Shown piece after piece: positions 1 to 9,749 of a DNA stretch of 33,367 nucleotides (the first letter of the stretch is position 1; the number at the start of each line of letters is the position of its first letter). Position numbers and translations under genes: made by a program. The notes under the pieces were generated by a model. The model had not been told where the DNA came from, ran no database searches, and was given only the letters and a program-made list of their open reading frames with translations. The stretch covers positions 1 to 33,367 of the forward strand of contig LPNZ01010086.1 of assembly GCA_001655205.1 (NCBI GenBank), given 5' to 3'. The DNA is from Lenisia limosa. Its lineage: Eukaryota > Breviatea.

Positions 1-958
1 ACTCTTAGACAAGAAGGACGAGGATTTCACTGCTTCCTCAGGCAGCAACCAGCAGTATGGCATCAGCAACATGGGAATGAACCAGAACATGGGTGGTATG
101 GGCCAGATGGGAGGCATGGGCATGGGTGGTATGAGTGGTATGGGTGGTATGGGCCAAATGGGAGGCATGGGCATGGGAGGCATGGGCATGAGCAACCAAT
201 ACGGAATGGGAGGAATGGGCGCAGGCTACGGCAACTACGGTGGAGGAATGGGCTATGGTGGTGGAATGAGCAACATGATGAACAACATGTATGGCAACAG
301 TGTGGGAATGGGTTACGGCGGCATGGGCATGGGTGGAGGAATGAACCGNNNNNNNNNNNNNNNNNNNNNNNNNNNNNNNNNNNNNNNNNNNNNNNNNNNN
401 NNNNNNNNNNNNNNNNNNNNNNNNNNNNNNNNNNNNNNNNNNNNNNNNNNNNNNNNNNNNNNNNNNNNNNNNNNNNNNNNNNNNNNNNNNNNNNNNNNNN
501 NNNNNNNNNNNNNNNNNNNNNNNNNNNNNNNNNNNNNNNNNNNNNNNNNNNNNNNNNNNNNNNNNNNNNNNNNNNNNNNNNNNNNNNNNAAGTGCCTTAA
601 GTGCAACGTGTTCAACTTCGCGACCAGGTTCGTCCCAACGCCATTTCGGCACACCCTTTCTGTCGACTTTTGTTACACACCTGAACTCAGTTCCCTCATG
701 ATTTAACCGCTGTAGAGACGCCTGCTTCAAGTGTGACAGCGGAAAGTCTGACGCAATGGTAAGAAGGGGCTGTTTTCAACCCAACTCCTTTTACCGCATC
801 TGTTGCTAATGGCGTAGACGCGGCCTGCTCCCGAGCGTCGTGCTGGCGACTGGGACTGCCCTAAGTGTCAGTTCCTCAACTTTGCCTCAAGGCATCAGTG
901 TTTCAAGTGCCAGACTGACAAGGACTCGGAGGAGGTCAAGGAAACTCGTGACGAATAG
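1..958 (+). CDS. Gly/Met-rich protein with two RanBP2-type zinc fingers (3' part of gene)
   Basis: The frame is open from the left edge, so the start lies outside the window. A short acidic stretch (LLDKKDEDF) is followed by about 85 residues of MGGMGQMGGMG-type low complexity, then an assembly gap (349-589). After the gap, exons 590-627, 716-758 and 818-958 join in phase (introns 628-715 and 759-817) and end at TAG 956-958. They encode two C-x2-C-x10-C-x2-C fingers: CLKCNVFNFATRDACFKC, and DWDCPKCQFLNFASRHQCFKC, which has the W and N typical of RanBP2-type fingers. Such fingers bind single-stranded RNA or ubiquitin in known families; together with a Gly-rich segment they suggest an RNA-binding protein of the FUS/TAF15/ZRANB2 style. 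That role is inferred. An RRM may lie upstream but is not visible. Confidence 0.85.
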
Positions 959-995
959 AGTGTAATTAATTTTGTTTCTTATTTTAAATGTATTT

Positions 996-1099
996 TATCA
1001 GGTCCAACACCACCCAGCTTGTGAAAGGAGTGTGGGAGGGGTGTGACTATCAGGTCCAACACCACCCAGCTTGTGAAAGGAGTGTGGGAGGGGTGTGAT
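996..1099 (+). repeat. 52-bp tandem duplication
   Basis: Two adjacent 52-bp copies (996-1047 and 1048-1099) differ at the last base only. They lie in the 456-bp spacer between the zinc-finger gene and the Na+/H+ exchanger, probably in the 3' UTR of the former. I see no gene in the rest of the spacer. Confidence 0.95.
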
Positions 1100-1414
1100 T
1101 ATTTTGCCATCTGAACCCGCCTGCGTCTTACTACCTCACCTCTGGGGGATCAGATGGTTATTTTATTTTTTTATTTTGTTTTTCTTCTTCCATATCAACG
1201 GCAAAACGGCAAATAAAACCAGAGAAAGAAACAACAACTTGACGACAGCAACGACCTCATGTAAAAGAGACAGACCCCCACCAAGTTGCCACCAAGTATT
1301 TCGTTCAGTTTTGAAGACTTCCCACTCTTCCACAACTCTGCATTCTAAACAAGTTTAAACAGCATTTTTTGCTTCAGGCAGGCCTCTAATAGGCAGTACA
1401 CGTCGCTCTCCGTC

Positions 1415-4400
1415 ATGGGTGACCCTGCACTCAAGAAGACGATCATCGTTGTGGTCTGTGTCTTCGTCTTCTTCTACCTCTTAACATGGGGAACATCAAG
1501 TGTCAGTAATAACAAGTATTTGGGTTGATTTGCTGAGGGGTTGAACAAAGAACTTCGATGGTGGTTGGTTGCATTATTGATCATTTCAAGTGCGGCTGAG
1601 TTGGGGTCGCAGGAGGAGGAGTCTGAGAACCAAGAACAGCTTACTGAATTCGAAGAAGGTTGGACGGCTTCAACATTGATTTTCTAACAAGGGATGTGAT
1701 AAAGGGCCGATAACCTGACTTGTCTCTATCAGACAGGATTCCTTGTTTACGGTCTAGGAGAGGAAGAAGAAAGTCAACATGCTACCCAAGCAGTTGCAGC
1801 GATAATCATCTTGTCCGTGTGTGTGTTAGCAGCACACTTGATCCACACATATGAGCTCACTTTCATGCCTGAAAGCGTGGTATGGGAGGGAGGGGTATGG
1901 GAGGGGAATGATGGTACTGTTATGTTTTCTATTGTCATTTGAAACTTGTGTTTATCTCTATCAAGTCTTCACTCGCTTGGACTGTAATTATGATCTCCAG
2001 ACTTTTCTTTTGTCCACCTTTTCTGACATGTTGACCTCCCTTCAGGCGGTAGTCTTCATTGGCATGCTATTTGGACTTGTTCTCCGCATAAGCCACCAAG
2101 ATTATGAGAACCTTGTGACTTTGGACCCCCAATTGTTCTTTTTGTTCATTCTCCCACCCATCATCTTTGAGTCGGCCTACCTTGGAGTCAACAAAGGAGA
2201 CTTTTTCCGACACATTGTCCCGATCGTGGTATTTGCGCTAATCGGAACCGTCATTTCCGCAGTTATCATCAGGTGGGTCTTGCCGTTTTGACTCCTCCCT
2301 TTCCCTCCCCAGTGTAATTTGTTCTGACTAGGTGTTTTACACGGCTTATACTGAATCCCGTTCAACAATTGATATTTTCGGTCTTTAGCCGACTTGTGAT
2401 TCGTTCAGTTCGTTCCTCTACGTCGCCGGAGAAATGGGAATAGCTTACAAGATGCCTTTCTTGGACTGCTTCATTTACGGCTGTATGGGGGTGGAATAGG
2501 ATAACTGCTGTGTTTCCAATTAAATATTTGGGTTCATATTTCAAATAGGAAAGAACATGACATTTCAGCACTGACATCGGCGGTGGACCCGGTTGCTACT
2601 TTGGCTATCTTCAAAAACCTGTGGGGATGGGGCATTGGAATAACATTTCTTGATTCAAATGAAAGTAAAATAATCGGAGGAGGGGAAGATGAAAGTGGCT
2701 TCTTCGGTTTATGCGTTTAATTTCTAACCCCCTGAAAGTTTTTAAGATGCCATCTTATCACGCAGCTGCGTGGTGCCCATGTTGGAAATGACCGTCCTGG
2801 GTGAGTCGATAGTCAACGATGCAGTTTCGATTGTTCTCATGCGGTGAGGGGCCTTGCAATGAGGAGTATGTTGTGTTTTTTTGCTTACCCCTCCCCCCCT
2901 CTCCAGAACACTTGTCCATTTCTTGTCGCACCCTGTTGAGAGCGGCCTTCTCCAAGAGGCAGCCGGCAGGTTCCTTCTGAGCGTCTTCGGCTCGGGTGGG
3001 TCCAGGGGTTGAAAATCGGAGCACTTCATGGTGCCAATAATAAAGGTTGCTTCCTTTAACCTCTACATACATGTATTGTCTCTATAATGCCTCATTAGTT
3101 TTATGCCTTTTCACAGCGCGTCACCTTGAAATAACCTTATTTGTTTGTACCGAAGCGTCTTACTCTGACCTTTTCAGCTGCTCTTGGCGTTGGACTTGGC
3201 CTCATTTCTGCCCTGGTATGTTCTTGTTGGAGCAATTGTACTGGACTTCTTTCTTTTGCTATTCTGTCGTGTTCCTCACCTCTCCACTCCAATAGGCTCT
3301 CAAGTACCTCTCCCTCCGAGACAACCCCACTTTTGAGTCGTCATTCCTCTACTTCTTTGCGTACCTTCCTTATGTGGCTGCCGATATGTTAGGAATGTAA
3401 GCATGCAGACATCTTTAAGGGTTATTAGAAAATCTGAGATATTGTGGAACAAGCATTCATTTTTTTGACCTTCCAGGTCCGGCATTATGGCTGTTCTCTT
3501 TGCTGGTATTACGATGGCGCATTACACTCACCACAACATGACCCCGTTGAACCAAGTAAGGGAATTCAGGTTGTTTATGGCTTTAGAAAGCTAGCTTATT
3601 GACTTTTATATCGGTTGTTTATGGCTTTAGATTGGCGTTGGGCAAACATTACATACTTTGGCGTTCCTCTGCGAAACTGCTGTCTTTGCCTATTTAGGTA
3701 AAGGGATGGAAACGATTCGTCATTATAGCATGTATATATAATATAATATATGATATATACATATACTACATATATTATTGCTACATAATATATATATTGC
3801 TACATATTTTGGTGAATAGGCTTCCACAACCCAACGTATCACTTTATTGTATCAAAGAAGCCGGGCTGGGTTAAACTTGAAAAAAACACTTTGCATTATT
3901 GTCGCAATTGTTTTGCCTGAATGCTAATTCTACAGGAATTGCCATTTTCACGCATGAGCATCACTTTGACTTTGGATTCATTTTGGTGACTATTGTGGCG
4001 TGTCTGGTTGGACGCGTCTTCAATATATATCCTCTGTCGTTCATCGTAAGGGTGCTTGTTTGAGTGTTTCGGCGCATGTCTTGCTTTTACCCGACATTTT
4101 AGATGAATTTGTTCCGCTCAGAAAAGATTCCTGCCAAAATGCAGGTCTGCCTCTTTTTCACTATTCTTTCTCCTTTATCTTCACCCCTCATTACCCCCAG
4201 TTCATGATGTGGTTCTCAGGACTCCGCGGCGCAATTGCCTTCGCGCTGGCGCTCAACGCACCCGGACACCGATCACTGATCGTCACCACCACTCTGGTGC
4301 TTGTCGTGTTCACCATGGTCGTTCTTGGAGGCTCAGTCTTACCAGTGAGCCATGAGGCTCAAATGGATTGCTATGAATTTGCTGACAGTTTAGCTCCTCA

Positions 4401-5222
4401 AAAAGCTTGGTCTTGACAAACAGGAGCCGGATCCTGAAACCCTTGTGGGACTAGTTCGGGTTGAAAATAACAAAAGAAAAACATTGTGAATTGAACTCAC
4501 CAAACAGAACGATGATGATGACAGGCATTTGGTGTCAAACACTCAAACAGCGCAAACATGGTTCTCACAGGTTCGCAACTAATCGTCGGATTTGTTTGCG
4601 ATTTCATAAACTAAACTTCACTTCCCTTTCGTGCCATTCTACCAACATAATAATCAATCTCACCTCACTTTCGTGCCATTCTACTGATATAATAATCAAT
4701 CTCACCTCTCAGATGGACGAGAAGTATCTGAGGGGAATTTTCATTGCCCAAAAGACTCCAAAACACGCCAAGGTAGCTTCGTCATTATCATTTTCTTACT
4801 CTTCAGTTTGCGGTCACTGAAGTGGAGAAGATTGTTCGACTATGGGACCCACAGTATCATACAATTGAAATGGTTGGTCTAAACCCCCCGTGTTCATTCT
4901 CCAGGCTGAAGTAGATGTAGATAGTCCTACGGAGCCACGAAGTATGCAGGAGGTCCCTGGTGTTGAGGAGCACCATCGTTTCAGAATACACAATGATAAC
5001 GAGGTAAAGACTGCCAGGGCCAGTCATGAAGCTTTAGATTATGTCCCCGCCGCCGGCAGTACTGGATGAGTCTGACGTCAGTGATATGTCTATTGTTGGC
5101 ACCCCTATTGCCTCACCCGCAATTAACTCGGTAGGTGGATTTGAATACCTTGAAGACTTTACTGATAGTTTCCAACTAAAAACCTCTAGGAGGTCGACCT
5201 GGGAGGAACGGTTATGGTCTAA
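1415..5222 (+). CDS. Na+/H+ exchanger, endosomal NHE6/7/9-Nhx1 type
   Basis: Twenty-one exons join in phase to about 592 residues: 1415-1501, 1613-1658, 1737-1879, 2046-2272, 2409-2482, 2569-2620, 2766-2843, 2907-2995, 3178-3215, 3296-3396, 3477-3555, 3631-3697, 3936-4045, 4103-4144, 4201-4344, 4394-4444 (or to 4453), 4713-4772, 4807-4872, 4905-5003, 5038-5130, 5190-5222. The start is MGDPALKKTII plus a hydrophobic signal or anchor. Family landmarks in order: LTFMPESVAVVFIGMLFG, LFILPPIIFESAY, GSLTSAVDPVATLAIF, LGESIVNDAVSIVL (the ND pair of the ion site), GITMAHYTHHNM (signature shared with organellar NHE6/7/9), GRVFNIYPLSF and FMMWFSGLRGAIAFALAL. A roughly 100-residue acidic cytosolic tail follows. 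It should exchange luminal H+ for Na+/K+ in endosomes or Golgi. The exon 16 donor is ambiguous (GTGGGA or GTTCGG, both phase 0). Confidence 0.95.
3569..3630 (+). repeat. Duplicated 3' splice-site segment in an exchanger intron
   Basis: An 18-bp segment ending in a splice acceptor (GGTTGTTTATGGCTTTAG) occurs at 3569-3586 and again at 3613-3630, 44 bp apart. Only the second is followed in frame by the conserved exon that begins IGVGQTLHTLAFLCE. Confidence 0.85.
4627..4710 (+). repeat. 42-bp imperfect tandem duplication in an exchanger intron
   Basis: Copies at 4627-4668 and 4669-4710 both start TTTCGTGCCATTCTAC and contain ATAATAATCAATCTCACCTC. The second copy runs up to the acceptor of the exon at 4713. 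Confidence 0.85.
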
Positions 5223-5356
5223 TTGGATTTTAATGTACTAATATTTAAACTCAGAAGAAGCTGTTTGAATACAAACTTAATTTACTTATTAACAATGAAT
5301 ACTGTGGAATATCGCATCATTTGCACATGGCTAATTTGACCTGGTACATCAGGCAT

Positions 5357-8300
5357 CTAAAGGGTGAGTGGATGTTGGATGTTGGGGAACTGGTGATGCA
5401 TTACATAATGAAGCAGATGATGATGGAGATGATCCAATAATAATATCGAAGGACATAACAAGGATCACCTTAAAGAAGGTCTCGGTGCTGGGTGGAGTTG
5501 ATAGGCAGGTGTCTTCGAAACCAGCAATGGAACTCTTTGCACTAAAATTTGAGACATAAACGGGCTTACACATAGCCGAGGGCAAAGTTACCACCGCATT
5601 CGCCAGTGACGTAGAGAAGGTCATGACCATTAAAGACCCGGGTAGGACTGGACGAGTGAGAACCCTCGAACACCTACAAAGGACAAAGCGCAGTGACGGC
5701 AACAGTAGCATCGGTAAAGCCCTTCCCTAACGATTGTGACACCATTACCCCTCCGTTAGCTGGGGGGGGGGGGTAAGCGAAGAATTGNNNNNNNNNNNNN
5801 NNNNNNNNNNNNNNNNNNNNNNNNNATTAATATAGCTGCGTCAGTATTGTGACCAAAGGTCAAGACATCGTATTGGTCAATAGCAGGAACCGACACCCAC
5901 CTAATGGACAGAATGATAATACTACCGAAGTATGTTGAAAAAAAAAAAAGACCCATTGAATAGATTTCGCACAATAATTTTCGGTGTAATATTTGAATTG
6001 CAATTGCCCCTACAATTGTGCGTGATCCTCACGGTCGACGTATTTGACGGTGGACACAACTCCTCTGAAATAGAACCTTCCAGAAGCTAAGCAAATAAAT
6101 AATAACAGCTTGCAAAACACTGTATTTCTGATTGTTGTGGACAAAGGATCCCCTTAGTATTATTATGGCAAATTTCATATCGTATATTATTATATCATAA
6201 ATGTATCATGAAAACTGAATTTCACTTGATACACATGTACTATATACAGTATAATACATATGATATCATATGTTACATAAAATTATATCATCATATATGA
6301 TATGTATTATATTACTATATGATCATATAGTATTATATATATCATATCATATATTATAATATCTCATAGCTATATAGTAGTATATTAATATAATATACTA
6401 CTATATATCTCTCACCAGTTCTGATCAAAGCGTTATAAGCAGAGTTGGATCCAAATTCAGGCTGTGTGTCTCCCTCGGGCATGGAAATCATCCTATGGGG
6501 GTCACATCATAAATATCCCTGTGATTTTTGGAGATGAAGATNNNNNNNNNNNNNNNNNNNNNNNNNNNNNNNNNNNNNNNNNNNNNNNNNNNNNNNNNNN
6601 NNNNNNNNNNNNNAGCCATTGTCTCCCGAGTAGTAGGCCATGCCAGAAGAAAGCGTCACGAATGAGGAGTGGCCGGTGGCGTAAACGCTCACAGGGTACC
6701 CGTGTGATGTTGGAATGGGCTGGATCGTGAGAAATAGGAAAGAAAAAGGCAGGTATAATATGATATACTAATACTATGTATAGTATCACATACATATGAT
6801 ATATACTTAGGGCTTCACTTCGGTTCGAAAATAGACTGCATTTCTCGATAAATTCGATATTTTCTCGGTCTTTTTTGAACCGAAGTGAAGCCTAAGAAAT
6901 TCCTAGACCCTCAACCAACAATTTTGTAAAGGGCAACGTATGAATAATCAGTGGACCCGTAGTAGATGGAGTCTTTTACCTCCAGGCCAAATCCATAAAC
7001 CTCCATGTTGGCTAAAAAGGCGTAACTATGCTAAACTGTGCTTGTGTGGGAAAATGTGTACCAAGTTCAAACCCATTGGCATTGATGCAAAAAGTATTGT
7101 GCTATTAACCAAAAAGATTAGTAATACCAACCTGTCAGGATGAGCAAGTGGTAGAAGCCGTATGATATCTTGCTAATTTGTGAAGGTAGATCGTTAGCGG
7201 TCCATTCAGGCATTGCTGGTGCATTAAAATGGAGGAATAGAGAAATGGCCGTCCGTGAAACACCAGGCAAAACAGAGTCTTTCATCCTAGTTGCCCACAA
7301 ATAACAGTAGGCTCGGTTCCAACAGAGTTGAGAGCAACGCCGTTGAAGGGCTTTTGCCGACCAGCAGCAATGAAATGAGTACCTGGGGTATGAAGCAAAC
7401 CAACAAGGCACTTGGTATCTAACTATGAAAGAAGGGGAGTCGAGTACTCAGTCACATACTGTTAATTACAAAACTTGCTTGATGGAAAACAAACGCATAG
7501 TCCCACGTTTCGGCAATATGCGAGAACTCCAGGACAGAGTCCAAGTACTACATGGTCAATTGTGGTTGACTGTTCTGAGGCGTTTCAAGTGCGTCAACAG
7601 GCTAAGACATACACACCAGTACCCACAGAAACACCATCGTTGAGGAAAGCATTTGTTGAGCTTGCACCACACCCCACAAGACCTGGCATGATAAGTAATT
7701 GTCCCGAAGACTATTTCATACCCCCCCCCCCCACCTTGTGTGCTTTCCTGACATGTTGGCAAATCAGCCCATCCCGTCAGCACGGAGCATTGTACCGGTC
7801 CCGTGACGGAAAGCTTGAACTTTGCCGGGCATGAGGCAACACAGGTCCGGCCCGATGCTGTCAGTTCGTAACAGTGTAACGACAGTCTGGGAGGAGGGGG
7901 GGGGGGGATAAAGCGAGAAATTTTGGAAGAATATTAGGGTGAAGGTAAGTCACTTGGGCTTCACTTCGGTTCGAAAAAAGACTGAATTTTTTCGATAAAT
8001 CTCCGAAAATTATCGATATTTTATCGGTATTTTTCGAACCGAAGTGAAGCCCTCATAGCCATGAAATAAATAATCTAAAACTCCAACAAACAAACAAGAA
8101 ACCTAATATAAAACACAAAAACAAAGCCCGGGCCAGCCTTTGAAGAGTCCCACCAAAAAAGGTAAAGGGAAATGATTTTTTTTTAAAAAAAAATCCGATT
8201 AACAAAGGGGAACAGTCTCTGCAAACCTTGGTGGTAGAATTGGCAACTCTCTGCAGTTGCTTCCTGAAAAATTACTCCACAAAGAACAAACGATAACAAT

Positions 8301-8714
8301 AGGTTTAATATAAATCTAAAATAACTTTCGGAGGAAAGTCGGATTATCGATGCTAAGACAAATTGCCACCAGCCTTGCATGGAACAAAGTACCAATTAGT
8401 TTTTTTGGATGTCAAACAGAGAGAGAATTATAAAATTGGATTACAAATTGCAAAAAAGAACAAACCCTTAAAAGACAAGAAGTCAGTAGGATGACTATCT
8501 TCTGAGGCTACAGGCACATTGAGAGTAGCTAAACCACTTGGGTCTATCCTGCAAGCAATTAAGACTCAAGCACCTATCATGGAGATTGTGAAGACGAAGA
8601 GGATGCACTTTAGTACATATTTGGCCTTAGATCTTACTTTATTGATGATGAGGAAAGGCACAAAGGTAGAGGAAATACAGAGAGAGCAAGTAAAACGGCC
8701 AAGAAGTAGGACAT
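5357..8714 (-). CDS. RCC1-repeat protein with predicted signal peptide
   Basis: Exon 1 (8714-8638) encodes MSYFLAVLLALSVFPLPLC, a classic signal peptide, and its phase-2 donor GTAAGA joins exon 2 (8548 down to about 8466, IDPSGLATLNVPVASEDSHP). Well-supported later exons: 7547-7460 (FSHIAETWDYAFVFHQ), 7382-7299, 7215-7132 (PSQISKISYGFYHLLILT), 7011-6980 (MEVYGFGLE), 6719 into a gap (ATGHSSFVTLSSGMAYYSGD), about 5915-5826 (YDVLTFGHNTDAAIL), 5673-5570 (GHDLLYVTGECGGNFALGYV), 5541-5469 and 5389-5357 (stop TAG). The recurring pattern 'is.G..H...L...G.vY..G.N' is the RCC1 propeller blade. RCC1 blades usually serve as protein-interaction scaffolds or exchange factors; a secreted version is unusual. 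Exons around 8460-7670, and those at gaps 6542-6613 and 5788-5825, are uncertain. In 7863-7726 two frames compete. It converges with the exchanger, 134 bp apart. Confidence 0.75.
6128..6420. repeat. AT-rich ATATGAT/ATCATAT low-complexity tract
   Basis: About 290 bp almost purely of A and T with repeated ATATCAT/ATGATAT words and local palindromes. It lies in a long intron of the RCC1-like gene, just after the donor GTGAGA (minus strand, about 6415). Smaller tracts of the same kind occur at about 3728-3805, 6750-6810, 16750-16820, 20520-20600, 23630-23690 and 28195-28230. Confidence 0.8.
6806..6896. mobile_element. Palindromic MITE-like element, copy 1
   Basis: The ends are inverted repeats: GGGCTTCACTTCGGTTCGAA on the left and TTGAACCGAAGTGAAGCC on the right, around an AT-rich core with TCGATAAAT and CGGTCTTTTTT. 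The whole unit could fold into one long hairpin. It sits inside intron 6720-6979 of the RCC1-like gene. No clear target duplication beyond a possible TA was found. No coding capacity, so it would be non-autonomous. Confidence 0.8.
7956..8052. mobile_element. Palindromic MITE-like element, copy 2
   Basis: Near-perfect inverted ends: GGGCTTCACTTCGGTTCGAA, and its reverse complement TTCGAACCGAAGTGAAGCCC. The terminal 20 bp match copy 1. The 57-bp core is built of ATCGAT/TCGATAAAT words. It lies in a presumed intron in the 5' part of the RCC1-like gene. Confidence 0.85.
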
Positions 8715-9322
8715 TTTCAAACAGTGTTGTCCAATGTTTGTTTGTTTCACGCAAGTTTCACGTTTTCTTCGGGTTTTCTTTCTCTTGTTCGTTCATTCAT
8801 TCGGTTTTCCTATAAACAAAGCCACGGCTCAGCCGCGGTTCAACATCAAAGTTATTTATTTTAGTTAATTTTATTAAAACTAACTAGAGAAAGTCAGTCT
8901 GCTGCTTGTCGTTTAATTACCCATTTTCGAATGGATATTTGGATTTTGTTGTTGGAATTCGGTTGGAATTACTCTGTCTGTATGTCCCCCCGCCAGCCGC
9001 CCAGGACATAGCCCCTTTGGCTGCATCTTGCCCACCCCAAGCCCATCCTCGAAACCCCCACTCTTTGTTTTCCTGTTACACTGATTTTTTTTTGCTACTC
9101 CGATATCTGCCCTCAATCTACCCTCTGACAATGCTGCAAGTGCCCTCTTAATATCAACAACTGTATGGGTGGATGTTTATATCTGATGGTGGGAGAAATG
9201 TAATGTTTTTTTGTTTTTTTTTCCTGTTATTCCTGCAAGTGTGTCTCATTCTGAAGATGGAGACGAAGACTCCTTCGTTAAGTGGTTTACCGATCTCTTC
9301 GGGGGTCACAATCAATGACGTC

Positions 9323-9394
9323 ACATCCACATCTTCACCTATGTTCTCCGCCAATGCCACATCCACATCTTCACCCATGTTCTCCGCCAATACC
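9323..9394 (+). repeat. 36-bp tandem duplication, possibly coding
   Basis: Two adjacent copies (9323-9358, 9359-9394) that in the METKTPS frame would encode TSTSSPMFSANA followed by TSTSSPMFSANT. The unit length is a multiple of three, so the frame is kept. Confidence 0.85.
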
Positions 9395-9469
9395 AACGTT
9401 CACGATCGAGACCCCAAACGACACAGGCCATTGCCAGGAATTGTGGGCCACATCATATTTCTCTAAATC

Positions 9470-9541
9470 ATGAAGATTGCTCTTTTAGTGATATTCTATT
9501 TCCACCACATTATTCATTCATTTTCCCATGAATCTGATGTG
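9470..9541 (+). CDS. Candidate signal-peptide exon
   Basis: ATG at 9470 opens MKIALLVIFYFHHIIHSFSH, a good hydrophobic signal sequence, and ends at a consensus donor GTAAGT in phase 0. The next recognisable plus-strand exon, at about 9757, accepts phase 0, so this could be the first exon of the Pro/Gln-rich gene. That would make its product secreted, which does not fit a fusion to NAD kinase. It may instead be a chance frame. Confidence 0.3.
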
Positions 9542-9749
9542 GTAAGTTGAGGAATAGATTCAGCTTTATAGCCTATATGAGTTTAAACGAACATACATAC
9601 TACATATGATATTTATTCTCTTGTTACTTTTCTCAAATCATCAATATCTCGTATAAGCGTGATCTACATATCAAGAAACTCAGCATGATTCCTCTTGTTA
9701 TTCTCCGTGTTATTCTATTGGTATGATTGAGTGTCAGAACAATACGACA

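Larger units (their letters stand above)
8715..9749. other. Divergent intergenic region with unresolved candidate exons
   Basis: Lies between the RCC1-like gene (leftward) and the Pro/Gln-rich gene (rightward). Two plus-strand exon candidates are visible. One starts at ATG 9257 (METKTPSLSGLPISSG...) and is rich in Ser/Thr/Pro. The other, 9470-9541, is listed separately. Either could be a first exon of the gene downstream, since both can end in phase 0. The stretches 8715-9250 and 9545-9745 show nothing else I can support. Confidence 0.5.

Noticed and set aside
71-706. His/Ala/Val-rich minus-strand frame opposite the zinc-finger gene
   Set aside because: It is the complement of the Gly/Met-rich repeat; low complexity on one strand keeps the other open.
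5349-5711. 120-codon minus-strand frame as a stand-alone gene
   Set aside because: The RCC1-like blade (GHDLLYVTGECGG) lies in a different frame and is spliced across this stretch; the long frame is a mixture of exon and intron.
8519-8815. 98-codon plus-strand frame
   Set aside because: It is the opposite strand of the signal-peptide and second exons of the RCC1-like gene, which join in phase.
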